This document shows positions 53,983-64,000 of a stretch of DNA of 64,000 bases, in pieces. Source of the DNA: Herbidospora solisilvae (GTDB lineage Bacteria; Actinomycetota; Actinomycetes; Streptosporangiales; Streptosporangiaceae); contig NZ_WXEW01000011.1 in assembly GCF_009901565.1 (NCBI RefSeq), positions 186,001 to 250,000 on the forward strand, in the 5' to 3' direction. A program made the position numbers and the translations under genes. The notes under the pieces were generated by a model. That model saw only the letters and a list, made by a program, of their open reading frames with translations, was not told where the DNA came from and made no database searches. Each line of letters opens with the position of its first letter. Position 1 is the first letter of the stretch.

Positions 53983-55190
53983 AGCAGGTCTCGGCGCTGT
54001 TGGGGAATGTCCACCGTCGGGGGCTGCTGCGACCGCAACGCGTCGACCGCGAGTGTCCCCGGGGCGCCCGCCGGGTCGACCGCGATCACGCCCAGGACGT
54101 CGACGCCGCGCCGCTTCAGCGACTTGGCCGCGCGGATGACCCACGGCGCGCGGATGCGCCCCAGGGCCACGGCCAGCACTGCCGCGTCGGTCGGCCCGGC
54201 CGTGACCAGGAGGATGCCGCCGCCCGGCGGGAAACCCTCCTCCAGCGTCCACGCCACGTGGGCCGGTTCGACGCCCAGGCCCTCGACCAGCACGCTCCGG
54301 TGCCCGGCCGCCGTCACCACCGCGGCGAACTCCTCGCCCTGGGGAAGCAGGGCGAGGTTCGTCAGGCGTTCGACGTCGGCCGGGGTGCGGAGGCGGAGAT
54401 CGGAGCGGTCCCGGGCGAAGGCCGCTCCCACGCCGAGCAGGATGCCGGCGAAGAGGCCGCCGCCCACGTACAGGGCGGGGCGCGGTTCGCTGGCCGTCTC
54501 CGGGGGAGACGCGGGGGTGATCACGGTCCCGGGGGTGACCGCGGTGGTCTTCAGGACGTCGTACCGGAGTGTGAGGGCCGTCGCCTGACGGGTCAGCACG
54601 GTCTGCTGGTGGGCGGCCAGGGCACGTTGCGGGCTGCCCTTGGGGTGCCGGGACATCGTCACCAGCGCGGTGCTGAGCTGGCTGTTGACCAGGCGGAGCT
54701 TGGCCAGGACGGCGCGCTTCTGCTCGGTCAGCAGCGCCTCGGCCGAAGCCCGGCGGTGGGCCAGGTAGGCGTCGGCGAAGGCCTGCGCGCCCTTGGCGGC
54801 CCCGGCGGCGTCGGGCCAGGTGAACGAAATCCGAAGAATTCCCGAATTGGGTGGCACATCAACGGAAACCTGCCTCCGAAGGTCCTCGGGGTCGCCTCCG
54901 ATAACGCGTGACGCATTCGTCGCCACGACGGATGATTGTGCGATCTGCGCCTCGGTGTCGAGATTGAGAGCTTCGCGCTGCCGGGCGGTCACCACGTTCT
55001 GCGGCTCCCCGAGCCCGGTCGGGGCCACCTGCACGTCGGCCACCCCGAGGTAGGCCGCCGGGGCGCGCCACAGCAGCCCGACGCCGCCCATGACGCCCAT
55101 AAACAGGCAGGTCAAGGCGACGATCCAGCGGCGGCGGAACACGGAGCCGTACTCCGCGAGATCCCGGCTGTGCGGCGGTGGCAGGCTCAT
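53979..55190 (-). CDS. Wzz-like chain-length protein with degenerate C-terminal domain
   Basis: A 403-aa protein with two helices (about 21-42 and 240-262) flanking an extracytoplasmic domain that starts YLGVADVQVAPTGL, the Wzz pattern. The C-terminal ~140 residues have a Rossmann-like, BY-kinase/MinD-like strand order (ILLVTAGPTDAAVLAVALGRI, DVLGVIAVDPAG) but no Walker A or Tyr cluster, so it is unlikely to be an active kinase. It is first in the minus-strand operon. ATG 55190 is the family-like start. Confidence 0.82.
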   Translation of the reverse strand: MSLPPPHSRDLAEYGSVFRRRWIVALTCLFMGVMGGVGLLWRAPAAYLGVADVQVAPTGLGEPQNVVTARQREALNLDTEAQIAQSSVVATNASRVIGGDPEDLRRQVSVDVPPNSGILRISFTWPDAAGAAKGAQAFADAYLAHRRASAEALLTEQKRAVLAKLRLVNSQLSTALVTMSRHPKGSPQRALAAHQQTVLTRQATALTLRYDVLKTTAVTPGTVITPASPPETASEPRPALYVGGGLFAGILLGVGAAFARDRSDLRLRTPADVERLTNLALLPQGEEFAAVVTAAGHRSVLVEGLGVEPAHVAWTLEEGFPPGGGILLVTAGPTDAAVLAVALGRIRAPWVIRAAKSLKRRGVDVLGVIAVDPAGAPGTLAVDALRSQQPPTVDIPQQRRDLL

Positions 55191-55273
55191 GTCGGTCTCC
55201 GATGGGGGTGAAGCGACTACGAACCCTAGCCGGGTGCGGTGATTACCCCGGTGCTAATTACAGAATTTCTGCT

Positions 55274-55305
55274 GGCGAATCACGGAACAATAACGGCGAT
55301 TCGCC
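55274..55305. promoter_or_regulatory. Inverted repeat GGCGAATC-N16-GATTCGCC in the divergent promoter region
   Basis: 8-bp perfect arms (55274-55281 and 55298-55305) are separated by 16 nt in the 184-base region between the Wzz-like and GH26-like genes. It could be an operator for a dimeric regulator or a hairpin in the GH26 leader. Confidence 0.5.
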
Positions 55306-55342
55306 GGACATGTCGGAGCTGCGTTCTGGAAAAGGAGGCCAC

Positions 55343-55396
55343 ATGTTCTCCCCCGGCAGTGGAAAGGTGAATCCATGCGCTGGGCAATCACGATGA
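55343..55396 (+). CDS. Possible 17-aa leader peptide upstream of the GH26-like gene
   Basis: ATG 55343 is preceded by AAAAGGAGG at ideal spacing, better than the site of the following gene. It reads MFSPGSGKVNPCAGQSR and stops at TGA 55394-55396, 22 bases inside the GH26-like gene in another frame. Translation could couple to or compete with the downstream start. A single Cys near the end is noteworthy next to sulfur genes, but this is speculative. Confidence 0.4.
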   Translation: MFSPGSGKVNPCAGQSR

Positions 55397-56475
55397 TCGT
55401 GTTGATGGTGGCGGGCTGCTCCCTGGCTTCGGGAGCCGCCGAGCGGACGGTGCCGAAGACGGCGCCCAAGACGGAGCCGCCGATCGCCGCGCCCTGCGCC
55501 GTCACCGGCGTGCTGATCCCCACCTGCGGCGCCTGGTGGGGCATCGCCCCCGAGGTCTTCACCGGCCGGGGCCCCACACGCGGCCTGGAACGGGCCGAGC
55601 AGCGCATGGGCCGCCGGGCCGACATCCTGCACGTCTACCACCGCGCCGGCGAACTGTTCCCGACCGAGGAGGAGCGCGCGCTCGCGAAGGACCGGCTGCT
55701 GCTGGTCAACTGGAAGCCGTCACTGCGCCATACCTGGGCCGAGATCGCGTCGGGCGCGCTCGACCGGCGCATCGACAAGCTGGCCGCCCACATCTCGGCG
55801 ACCTTCCCGCAGCGGTTCTTCCTGACGATCCACCACGAACCGGAGAACGACGTCCGGCCCGCCGAGGGCATGGCGGCCGACGACTACGCCGCGATGTTCC
55901 GCCACGTCGTGCTGCGCCTGCGCGAGAAGGGCGTCACCAACGCGGTCACCGTGATGACCTACATGGGCGCGCCCAACTGGTCGTCGGCGTCGTGGTTCGA
56001 GCGGCTCTACCCGGGCGACGCGGTGGTCGACTGGATCGGCGTCGACCCCTACGCCGACGACCGCGTGACCGACTTCGCCTCGCTGATCGACAAGCGCCGC
56101 CCCGACCACCCGCAGTGGCCGGGCTTCTACCGCTGGGCCCAGTCGCGCTTCCCGGCCAAGCCGATCATGGTGGCCGAATGGGGGGTCTTCGAGCGGCCCG
56201 GCTTCAAGGCCGCCTTCTTCGACTCGGTACGCCGCCAGATCGCCGCCTACCCCCAGATCAAGGCCCTGGTCTACTTCGACTCGCCGTGGGCGCCCCGGGG
56301 CGACACGCGGTTCGACACCACGCCCGAGGCCGCCGAGGCGTTCCGGCGGCTCGGGCGCTCGCCCTACCTGACCCAGCCGCCGGTCGTGAGGGCGTTCATC
56401 ACCAGCGAGACCGCCCGCTCGACCGGCAGGCCGGTGGTGTCGATCTCCAGGTCGGCGTCCTCCGGCTCGTCGTAG
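55375..56475 (+). CDS. GH26-like lipoprotein glycoside hydrolase
   Basis: A 366-aa exported lipoprotein. The lipobox is LMVAGC (Cys15). It has a TIM-barrel glycosidase pattern: FFLTIHHEPENDV with the acid/base Glu155, WIGVDPYADD, and KPIMVAEWGVFERPG with the nucleophile Glu268. These are typical of GH26 mannanase-like enzymes that often sit in exopolysaccharide clusters. It may trim or release the chain made here. The last ~37 residues (PPVVRAFITSETARS…) look like read-through into the opposite-strand cysC gene, giving a 112-base convergent overlap. ATG 55375 is preceded by AAAGGTG. Confidence 0.85.
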   Translation: MRWAITMIVLMVAGCSLASGAAERTVPKTAPKTEPPIAAPCAVTGVLIPTCGAWWGIAPEVFTGRGPTRGLERAEQRMGRRADILHVYHRAGELFPTEEERALAKDRLLLVNWKPSLRHTWAEIASGALDRRIDKLAAHISATFPQRFFLTIHHEPENDVRPAEGMAADDYAAMFRHVVLRLREKGVTNAVTVMTYMGAPNWSSASWFERLYPGDAVVDWIGVDPYADDRVTDFASLIDKRRPDHPQWPGFYRWAQSRFPAKPIMVAEWGVFERPGFKAAFFDSVRRQIAAYPQIKALVYFDSPWAPRGDTRFDTTPEAAEAFRRLGRSPYLTQPPVVRAFITSETARSTGRPVVSISRSASSGSS

Positions 56476-57572
56476 GGGGCCGAGACCCCGGTGAACTCGG
56501 GGATCAGCCCGGCGCGGGCCTTGGCGTAGAGGCCCTTGCGGTCGCGGCGCTCACACTCCTCCAGCGGGGTGGAGATCCACACCAGCAGGAAGTCGGCGCC
56601 GACCTCCTCGGCCATCTCGCGGGCCTCCTCGCGGGTGTGGGCGTGCGGCGCGATCGGGGCGCAGATGGCCAGGCCGCCGTGCCGGGCGACCTCGCTGGCG
56701 ACGTAGCCGATCCGGCGGATGTTCAGGTCGCGGTCCTCCGCCGAGAACGTCAGACCCTTCGACAGCAGCCGCCTGACCACGTCGCCGTCGAGATAGGTGA
56801 CCGTGCGGCCGCCCTTCTCCAGCAGCGCGTCGCGCACCCCCCGGGCCACGGTCGACTTGCCCGACCCGGAGAGCCCGGTGAAGAACAGCACCAGGCCGCG
56901 CCGGTGGGGCGGCCCGGGGATGCGGACCGGGGCCGGGCCGGCGTAGTGCTCGGTGGCGCCGTAGTTGCGGGCGACGTACTCGCGCAGTTCGAGGTCGATC
57001 TCGACGTCCTCGCGCGGCGCCAGCGGAACCGCCACCACCTGCGACCCGGGCAGTTCGGCCTGCGCCTTCAGCGCCGCCCGCACCACCGCGGGCCCGGCCT
57101 CGCCGAACACGAGCGGCATCAGCAGCACCGTCGCCTCCAGCTCCTCGGCCGTGGCGGCGACGTCGGCCAGCGCCGGGCCGTCGAGCGGGCCGCGCATCGT
57201 GACCGCCAGCACCTCGCCGTCGAGCTTGACCTCCCCGGGGCCGCGGCGCAGCCGCGCGAACGGCCCGTAGACGGGCGCGCCCAGCGCCTCCACCGGACCC
57301 GCCGCGTGATGCCCGTCGCGTTCGGTCACCGTCATGACCGCCAGCGCGGCCCCTTCGGGATCGGTGAGGGTGACCCGGTCGCCGACGGCGATCTCGTCGG
57401 GCAGTGCGATCGTGACGGGGTCGGGCCACGGGGTGCCGTCGGCGAGCGTGCCGGTCTCGGCGACCGACGCGGCGTCGGCCTTGCCGAGGAAGCCGGTCAA
57501 CGGCGCGAACGCCCCCGAAAGGAGCAGTTCGAGGTCGGCGAGTTCGCGGGCGTCGGGGGTCCAGTCGGTCAT
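56364..57572 (-). CDS. cysC: Adenylylsulfate kinase with degenerate ATP-sulfurylase-like N-terminal domain
   Basis: A 402-aa protein. The C-terminal APS kinase (about 222-400) is intact: VLFFTGLSGSGKSTVARGV (Walker A), YLDGDVVRRLLSKGLTFSAEDRDLNIRRIGYVA, CAPIAPHAHTREEAREM and GLYAKARAGLIPEFTGVSAPYDEPEDADLEIDT. The N-terminal ~215 residues resemble the PUA-like and part of the catalytic fold of single-chain ATP sulfurylase (ELELLLSGAFAPLTGFLG, GPLDGPAL), but the Q-x-R-N-P-x-H-x-x-H catalytic motif is missing. APS must come from CysDN. Together they yield PAPS. ATG 57572 starts the family-like MTDWTPDARELADLELLLSG. Confidence 0.93.
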   Translation of the reverse strand: MTDWTPDARELADLELLLSGAFAPLTGFLGKADAASVAETGTLADGTPWPDPVTIALPDEIAVGDRVTLTDPEGAALAVMTVTERDGHHAAGPVEALGAPVYGPFARLRRGPGEVKLDGEVLAVTMRGPLDGPALADVAATAEELEATVLLMPLVFGEAGPAVVRAALKAQAELPGSQVVAVPLAPREDVEIDLELREYVARNYGATEHYAGPAPVRIPGPPHRRGLVLFFTGLSGSGKSTVARGVRDALLEKGGRTVTYLDGDVVRRLLSKGLTFSAEDRDLNIRRIGYVASEVARHGGLAICAPIAPHAHTREEAREMAEEVGADFLLVWISTPLEECERRDRKGLYAKARAGLIPEFTGVSAPYDEPEDADLEIDTTGLPVERAVSLVMNALTTGGWVR

Positions 57573-57657
57573 GGCGGTCGATTATCCGATCTCGGCAGGC
57601 ATAGGAGGAGCCGCACGGCGGCGTCATAAAGGCTGACACATCTTCTGGGAGGTGACC

Positions 57658-58152
57658 GTGGACTCGGCAGCAGAACTGCGTTTCCGCGAGTTCGTGGCCG
57701 CCCGGTCACCCGCGCTGATGGGCCTGGCCTACCTGCTCACCGCGGGCGACCAGCACGCCGCGGAGGACCTGGTGCAGTCGTCGCTGGTCCGTGCGCTGGG
57801 CAGATGGTCCGGCGTGACCGACCCGGAGGCCTACGTGCGGCGGGTGATGTACCACCAGCATGTCAGCCTGTGGCGGCGGGCCTGGCGGCGGCACGAGACC
57901 ACGGTCGCCGAACTCCCGGAGACGGGCGGCGACGACGGCACCCGCACGGTCGAGTTACGCCTGGCCCTGCGCGAGGCGCTGGCCACCCTCACCCGCCGGC
58001 AACGGGCCATGCTCGTGCTCCGCTACTACGAGGACCTGCCCGAGGAGGAGATCGCCCGCCTCATGGGCTGCTCGATCGGCACCGTCCGCAGCACCACCCA
58101 CCGATCGCTGGCGAAACTGCGCTCCGCCGACCTCAGGGAGCTCACCCGATGA
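57658..58152 (+). CDS. SigE-family ECF RNA polymerase sigma factor
   Basis: A 164-aa extracytoplasmic-function sigma factor. Region 2 is FREFVAARSPALMGLAYLLTAGDQHAAEDLVQSSLVRALGRW (residues ~7-50) with VTDPEAYVRRVMYHQHVSLWRR. Region 4 is LREALATLTRRQRAMLVLRYYEDLPEEEIARLMGCSIGTVRSTTHRSLAKLR (~105-158). GTG 57658 with GGGAGG five bases upstream is preferred over GTG 57652, which the ribosome binding site would overlap. The stop overlaps the next start (ATGA), so the two are co-translated. Confidence 0.93.
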   Translation: MDSAAELRFREFVAARSPALMGLAYLLTAGDQHAAEDLVQSSLVRALGRWSGVTDPEAYVRRVMYHQHVSLWRRAWRRHETTVAELPETGGDDGTRTVELRLALREALATLTRRQRAMLVLRYYEDLPEEEIARLMGCSIGTVRSTTHRSLAKLRSADLRELTR

Positions 58153-59318
58153 ACGAGGACACCATGATCAAGGAAGCCCTCCGGGACTGGGCCCAGGAGG
58201 TGCGCGTGCCCGCCGATCTGGCTGAGCGCGCGCTGCGGACCCGCAGGAGGCGGCGGCTCGGCTTCGCCGGGTCGGGCGCCGTCCTGGTCGCCGCCGCCGT
58301 CACGGCCGTCGTCACCCTGCTGCCCGGCGCCTCGCCCGAGCGCACCATCGTGGCCGAGCGGCCCACGACGGCCGCCTCGCCGGCGCCGACGACCGTCCAC
58401 ACCGACACCGAGAACGACCCGCCGGTCAACTTGATCGCGGCCGGGCCGTGGGCCGTGGGCTCCTACTACTCGACCGAATGGGCCGACACCGGCCGGGGCA
58501 CCGAGGCCCTTCGCTACACGTGGAGCGTCTACGACCAGGGCGAGGGCCGCTACGTCCGCACCCCCTACCAGTGGGTCGACGTGCTGCCCGGCATGGGCCT
58601 GGCGGCCGTGCTCATGGGCGACCTGCCCTCCCGGGGGCTCGGCCTGGTCGACCTGAAGACCATGATGTTCACCCGCTGGTGGGACCTGGAGGAGGCCGCC
58701 GGCTCGGTCTTCTGGTCGCCCGACGGTTCGAAGCTGGTGCTCACCACCTACAGTGGGCCCCCCGACGAGAAGAAGTGGCTCGACGCGGAGCGCACCAGCG
58801 CGGCGGGCCTGCCGCGGTCGCGCACCGGCTTCTACGTGATCGACCCCAACGCCGGAACCCGGAACTGGCGGCCCCTGCCGCCCGACCCCGACGCCCTGAA
58901 CGGGCGCGACGACCTGCGCTGGGACGACGACAGCACCCGCCTGTGGGCCGCCACTAGGGGCGGCGGCCGGTTGCTCTACGACACCGAGGGAACCCGCCTC
59001 GGCTTCGACGAGGGCCACCCCCGCCGCATGAACGAGGCGGGAGTGTCTCCCAACGGCAGGCTGCGGGCCGGTCCCGCGGGGTTGCCCACCAGGGTCACCG
59101 ACGTCGAGACCGGTGAGGTCGTCGGCCGTCAGCAGATGCTCCAGCTGTGGGCCTGGGTCGACGACGACCACCTGATCGGGCTCGGCTGCGCCCGCGACTG
59201 CGACGACGAGTTCGACAGCGCGCTGGTCATGGTGAGCGTCGACGGGAAGGAGACGACGCGACTCGCCTCCTACCGCGACTCGCGCACCTCGTGGCGGCCG
59301 GTCCTGGTGCGCCGCTAG
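58149..59318 (+). CDS. Membrane-anchored beta-propeller protein, putative sigma-factor partner
   Basis: A 389-aa protein with a short cytoplasmic N-terminus (MNEDTMIKEALRDWAQEVRVPADLAERALRTRRRRRLG), one membrane helix (about 38-58) and a large extracytoplasmic domain with TolB/WD40-like blades (FWSPDGSKLVLTTYSG, RWDDDSTRLWAATRGGG, AGVSPNGRLRAGPAG). It is coupled to the SigE-type sigma factor, as expected for an anti-sigma or sensor partner. No zinc-binding anti-sigma motif is present, so that role is inferred only from context. Confidence 0.82.
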   Translation: MNEDTMIKEALRDWAQEVRVPADLAERALRTRRRRRLGFAGSGAVLVAAAVTAVVTLLPGASPERTIVAERPTTAASPAPTTVHTDTENDPPVNLIAAGPWAVGSYYSTEWADTGRGTEALRYTWSVYDQGEGRYVRTPYQWVDVLPGMGLAAVLMGDLPSRGLGLVDLKTMMFTRWWDLEEAAGSVFWSPDGSKLVLTTYSGPPDEKKWLDAERTSAAGLPRSRTGFYVIDPNAGTRNWRPLPPDPDALNGRDDLRWDDDSTRLWAATRGGGRLLYDTEGTRLGFDEGHPRRMNEAGVSPNGRLRAGPAGLPTRVTDVETGEVVGRQQMLQLWAWVDDDHLIGLGCARDCDDEFDSALVMVSVDGKETTRLASYRDSRTSWRPVLVRR

Positions 59319-60001
59319 AGGATCCGCGCGAAGTGGTTCCTCGGTCTGCGCACGATCAGCGTCACCTCGTCGTAGGCGGGGTCGAGCTTCCCGCGCGACA
59401 GGGCCGCCACCGCCCGGCAGACCGTCTCGACCAGCTTCCCGTGAGGGCCGAGACGGGCCGGGCCGGTGGTGTCTCCCCGGTCCTCGGCGATCATCAGGCC
59501 GCGCATCAGGCAGTAGGCGCGCAGCCCCTCCCGCGAGCAGACCGGTTCGTAGACCGCCGGCAGCGGCTCGCCGAACCGGCTGCGCAGCCAGCCGGGCAGG
59601 AGCCGGTCGACGAAGCCGTAGGCCGACTCCCGGTCGCGGATCCGGATGAGCAGCAGCCCGCCCGGACGCAGGGCGTTGACCATGCGGTCGAGGATCAGTT
59701 CCGCGTACTGCACTCTTTCGAGCAGGAACTCCACGCAGACGATGTCGAACCCGCGTGGCGTCATGGGCACCGAGCGGAGGTCGCCCAGGGCGTAGACGTG
59801 CAGATCGGGACGTTCGACCGTGTGCGCGCGAAGGATGGGCCGGTCCTCATCGACCCCGGTCACCCGGCAGTCGACACCGCCGAGCTCCAACGGTTCGCCC
59901 CGGCCACACCCGGCCACCAGGACGTCGAGCGGCTTGCCGGGCGTCTCCGCGGCGCGTTCGCCGATGATTTTTCCGAAAGACATGTCACAAAGCGTAGTCA
60001 T
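59315..60001 (-). CDS. Class I SAM-dependent methyltransferase
   Basis: A 228-aa methyltransferase. Motif I is DVLVAGCGRGEPLEL (residues ~26-40), motif II VTGVDED, and motif IV region FDIVCVEFLLERVQYAELILDRMVNALRPGGLLLIRIRD. The later part (YGFVDRLLPGWLRSRFG) resembles natural-product or glycan methyltransferases, but the acceptor is unknown. ATG 60001 or ATG 59983 (MSFGKII) could be the start. It overlaps the convergent beta-propeller gene by four bases. Confidence 0.8.
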   Translation of the reverse strand: MTTLCDMSFGKIIGERAAETPGKPLDVLVAGCGRGEPLELGGVDCRVTGVDEDRPILRAHTVERPDLHVYALGDLRSVPMTPRGFDIVCVEFLLERVQYAELILDRMVNALRPGGLLLIRIRDRESAYGFVDRLLPGWLRSRFGEPLPAVYEPVCSREGLRAYCLMRGLMIAEDRGDTTGPARLGPHGKLVETVCRAVAALSRGKLDPAYDEVTLIVRRPRNHFARIL

Positions 60002-60149
60002 CCGCTCACCGAATCAGGTCGCATCATGGGCGAGTCGCGCGCGCAGTAGCCTTGTGAGGTATCCCCGGTCCCGATCAGGTTCCGGGTCGTCCGCGTGCCG
60101 TCGACTCGTCCGGCAGGCGGCTGTAGTTACTTACGTGGGGGCCCGCGGC

Positions 60150-63632
<3,483 letters not shown>

Positions 63633-63667
63633 CTGCGCCGAACATCTGGGACCTGGAGGGGTCGTCT

Positions 63668-64000
63668 GTGAAGCTCAAACTGGCCGCCGTGGCCGTCGCC
63701 GCAGGGCTGGCGCTTACCGCGTGCAGCGGGCCGATCCAGGCCGGTTCGGCCGCCACGGTCGGCGACCACCGCATCACCACCGCCACGCTCGACGAGAACG
63801 TGACGGAGTTCCAGAAGGCGCTGGAGAGCGCGAAGATCCCGCCCGACCAGTTGCAGCAGCTTCCCGGCACGGTGACCCAGGCGGTGCTGCTCCAGCTCGT
63901 CAACGTCAGCCAGTTCAGCCAGCTTGAGAGGCAGAACGGCATCACCGTCTCGGACGGCGAGGTCGACGCCTTCTACGCCAGCAACAACGGCCAGGCCGCC
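63668..64000 (+). CDS. SurA-like N-terminal domain lipoprotein (3' truncated by window edge)
   Basis: The first 111 residues of an exported lipoprotein. A signal peptide (VKLKLAAVAVAAGLALTAC) has a lipobox LTAC, followed by AATVGDHRITTATLDENVTEFQKALESAKI, then VTQAVLLQLVNVSQFSQLERQNGITVSDGEVDAFYASN. This is the SurA/PrsA-type helical chaperone N-domain. A gene of this kind follows mfd in several actinomycetes. GTG 63668 is preceded by GGAGGGG. Whether a PPIase domain follows cannot be seen. Confidence 0.85.
   Translation, partial: MKLKLAAVAVAAGLALTACSGPIQAGSAATVGDHRITTATLDENVTEFQKALESAKIPPDQLQQLPGTVTQAVLLQLVNVSQFSQLERQNGITVSDGEVDAFYASNNGQAA

Noticed and set aside
59820-60149. 110-codon upstream extension of mfd
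   Set aside because: Overlaps the methyltransferase gene antisense and lacks Mfd similarity; ATG 60150 gives the normal N-terminus.

Overview
The window is very GC-rich and carries many GTG and a few TTG starts. It is a chromosomal segment of a high-GC filamentous actinomycete, most likely of the Streptosporangiales. That placement rests on GC content, protein flavour and gene order, not on a database search. The backbone follows a conserved actinobacterial order, known for example from Mycobacterium tuberculosis (pmt, rsmI, metG, tatD, rpfB, ksgA, ispE, then glmU, prs, rplY, pth, mfd). Lineage-specific genes interrupt this backbone at several places.

Layout. 1-6.6 kb: the end of a Ca2+/H+ antiporter, an unknown protein, the protein mannosyltransferase pmt, divergent rsmI and a membrane glycosyltransferase. 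6.7-11.6 kb: a dolichol-phosphate-sugar-synthase-like GT2, metG, tatD and an Rpf-like protein. 11.6-14.2 kb (minus strand): a Ser/Thr kinase translationally coupled to an FG-GAP protein. 14.4-17.9 kb: rsmA, ispE and a Uup-like ABC-F gene, closed by a strong terminator. 18-21.2 kb: a secreted trypsin-fold protein that seems to have lost its catalytic residues, then the divergent tamR/tam pair. 21.5-27.8 kb: a polyphosphate module (CYTH-CHAD protein, mutT1, ppk) and a fatty-acid desaturase with a TetR regulator. 28-35.1 kb: tRNA-Gln, glmU, prs, a large STAND NTPase with TPRs inserted on the opposite strand, rplY and pth. 35.1-41.7 kb: a LysR/MFS pair, a small zinc-finger/HTH protein, a poorly coding accessory stretch, an ABC-transporter remnant and a DEDDh nuclease.

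41.8-57.6 kb is the most distinctive block. It has the parts of a Wzx/Wzy-type exported polysaccharide pathway: an initiating glycosyl-phosphotransferase, GT2, GT26, Wzx-like flippase, Wzy/ligase-like protein, Wzz-like protein and a GH26-like lipoprotein. With them come three sulfotransferases, an APH-fold kinase and a full PAPS cycle (CysD, CysN, CysC, CysQ). No sulfite-forming or sulfite-reducing genes are present, so PAPS here is probably spent on sulfating a surface glycan or glycolipid. 57.6-64 kb: a SigE-type sigma factor with its membrane partner, a methyltransferase, mfd and the start of a SurA-like lipoprotein.

A dispersed structured repeat occurs in four intergenic spots (about 4.13, 20.40, 21.31 and 41.01 kb). 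Its 3' hairpin keeps a GGA loop while the stem shows paired base changes. One copy ends one base before the tam start codon and appears to supply its ribosome binding site.
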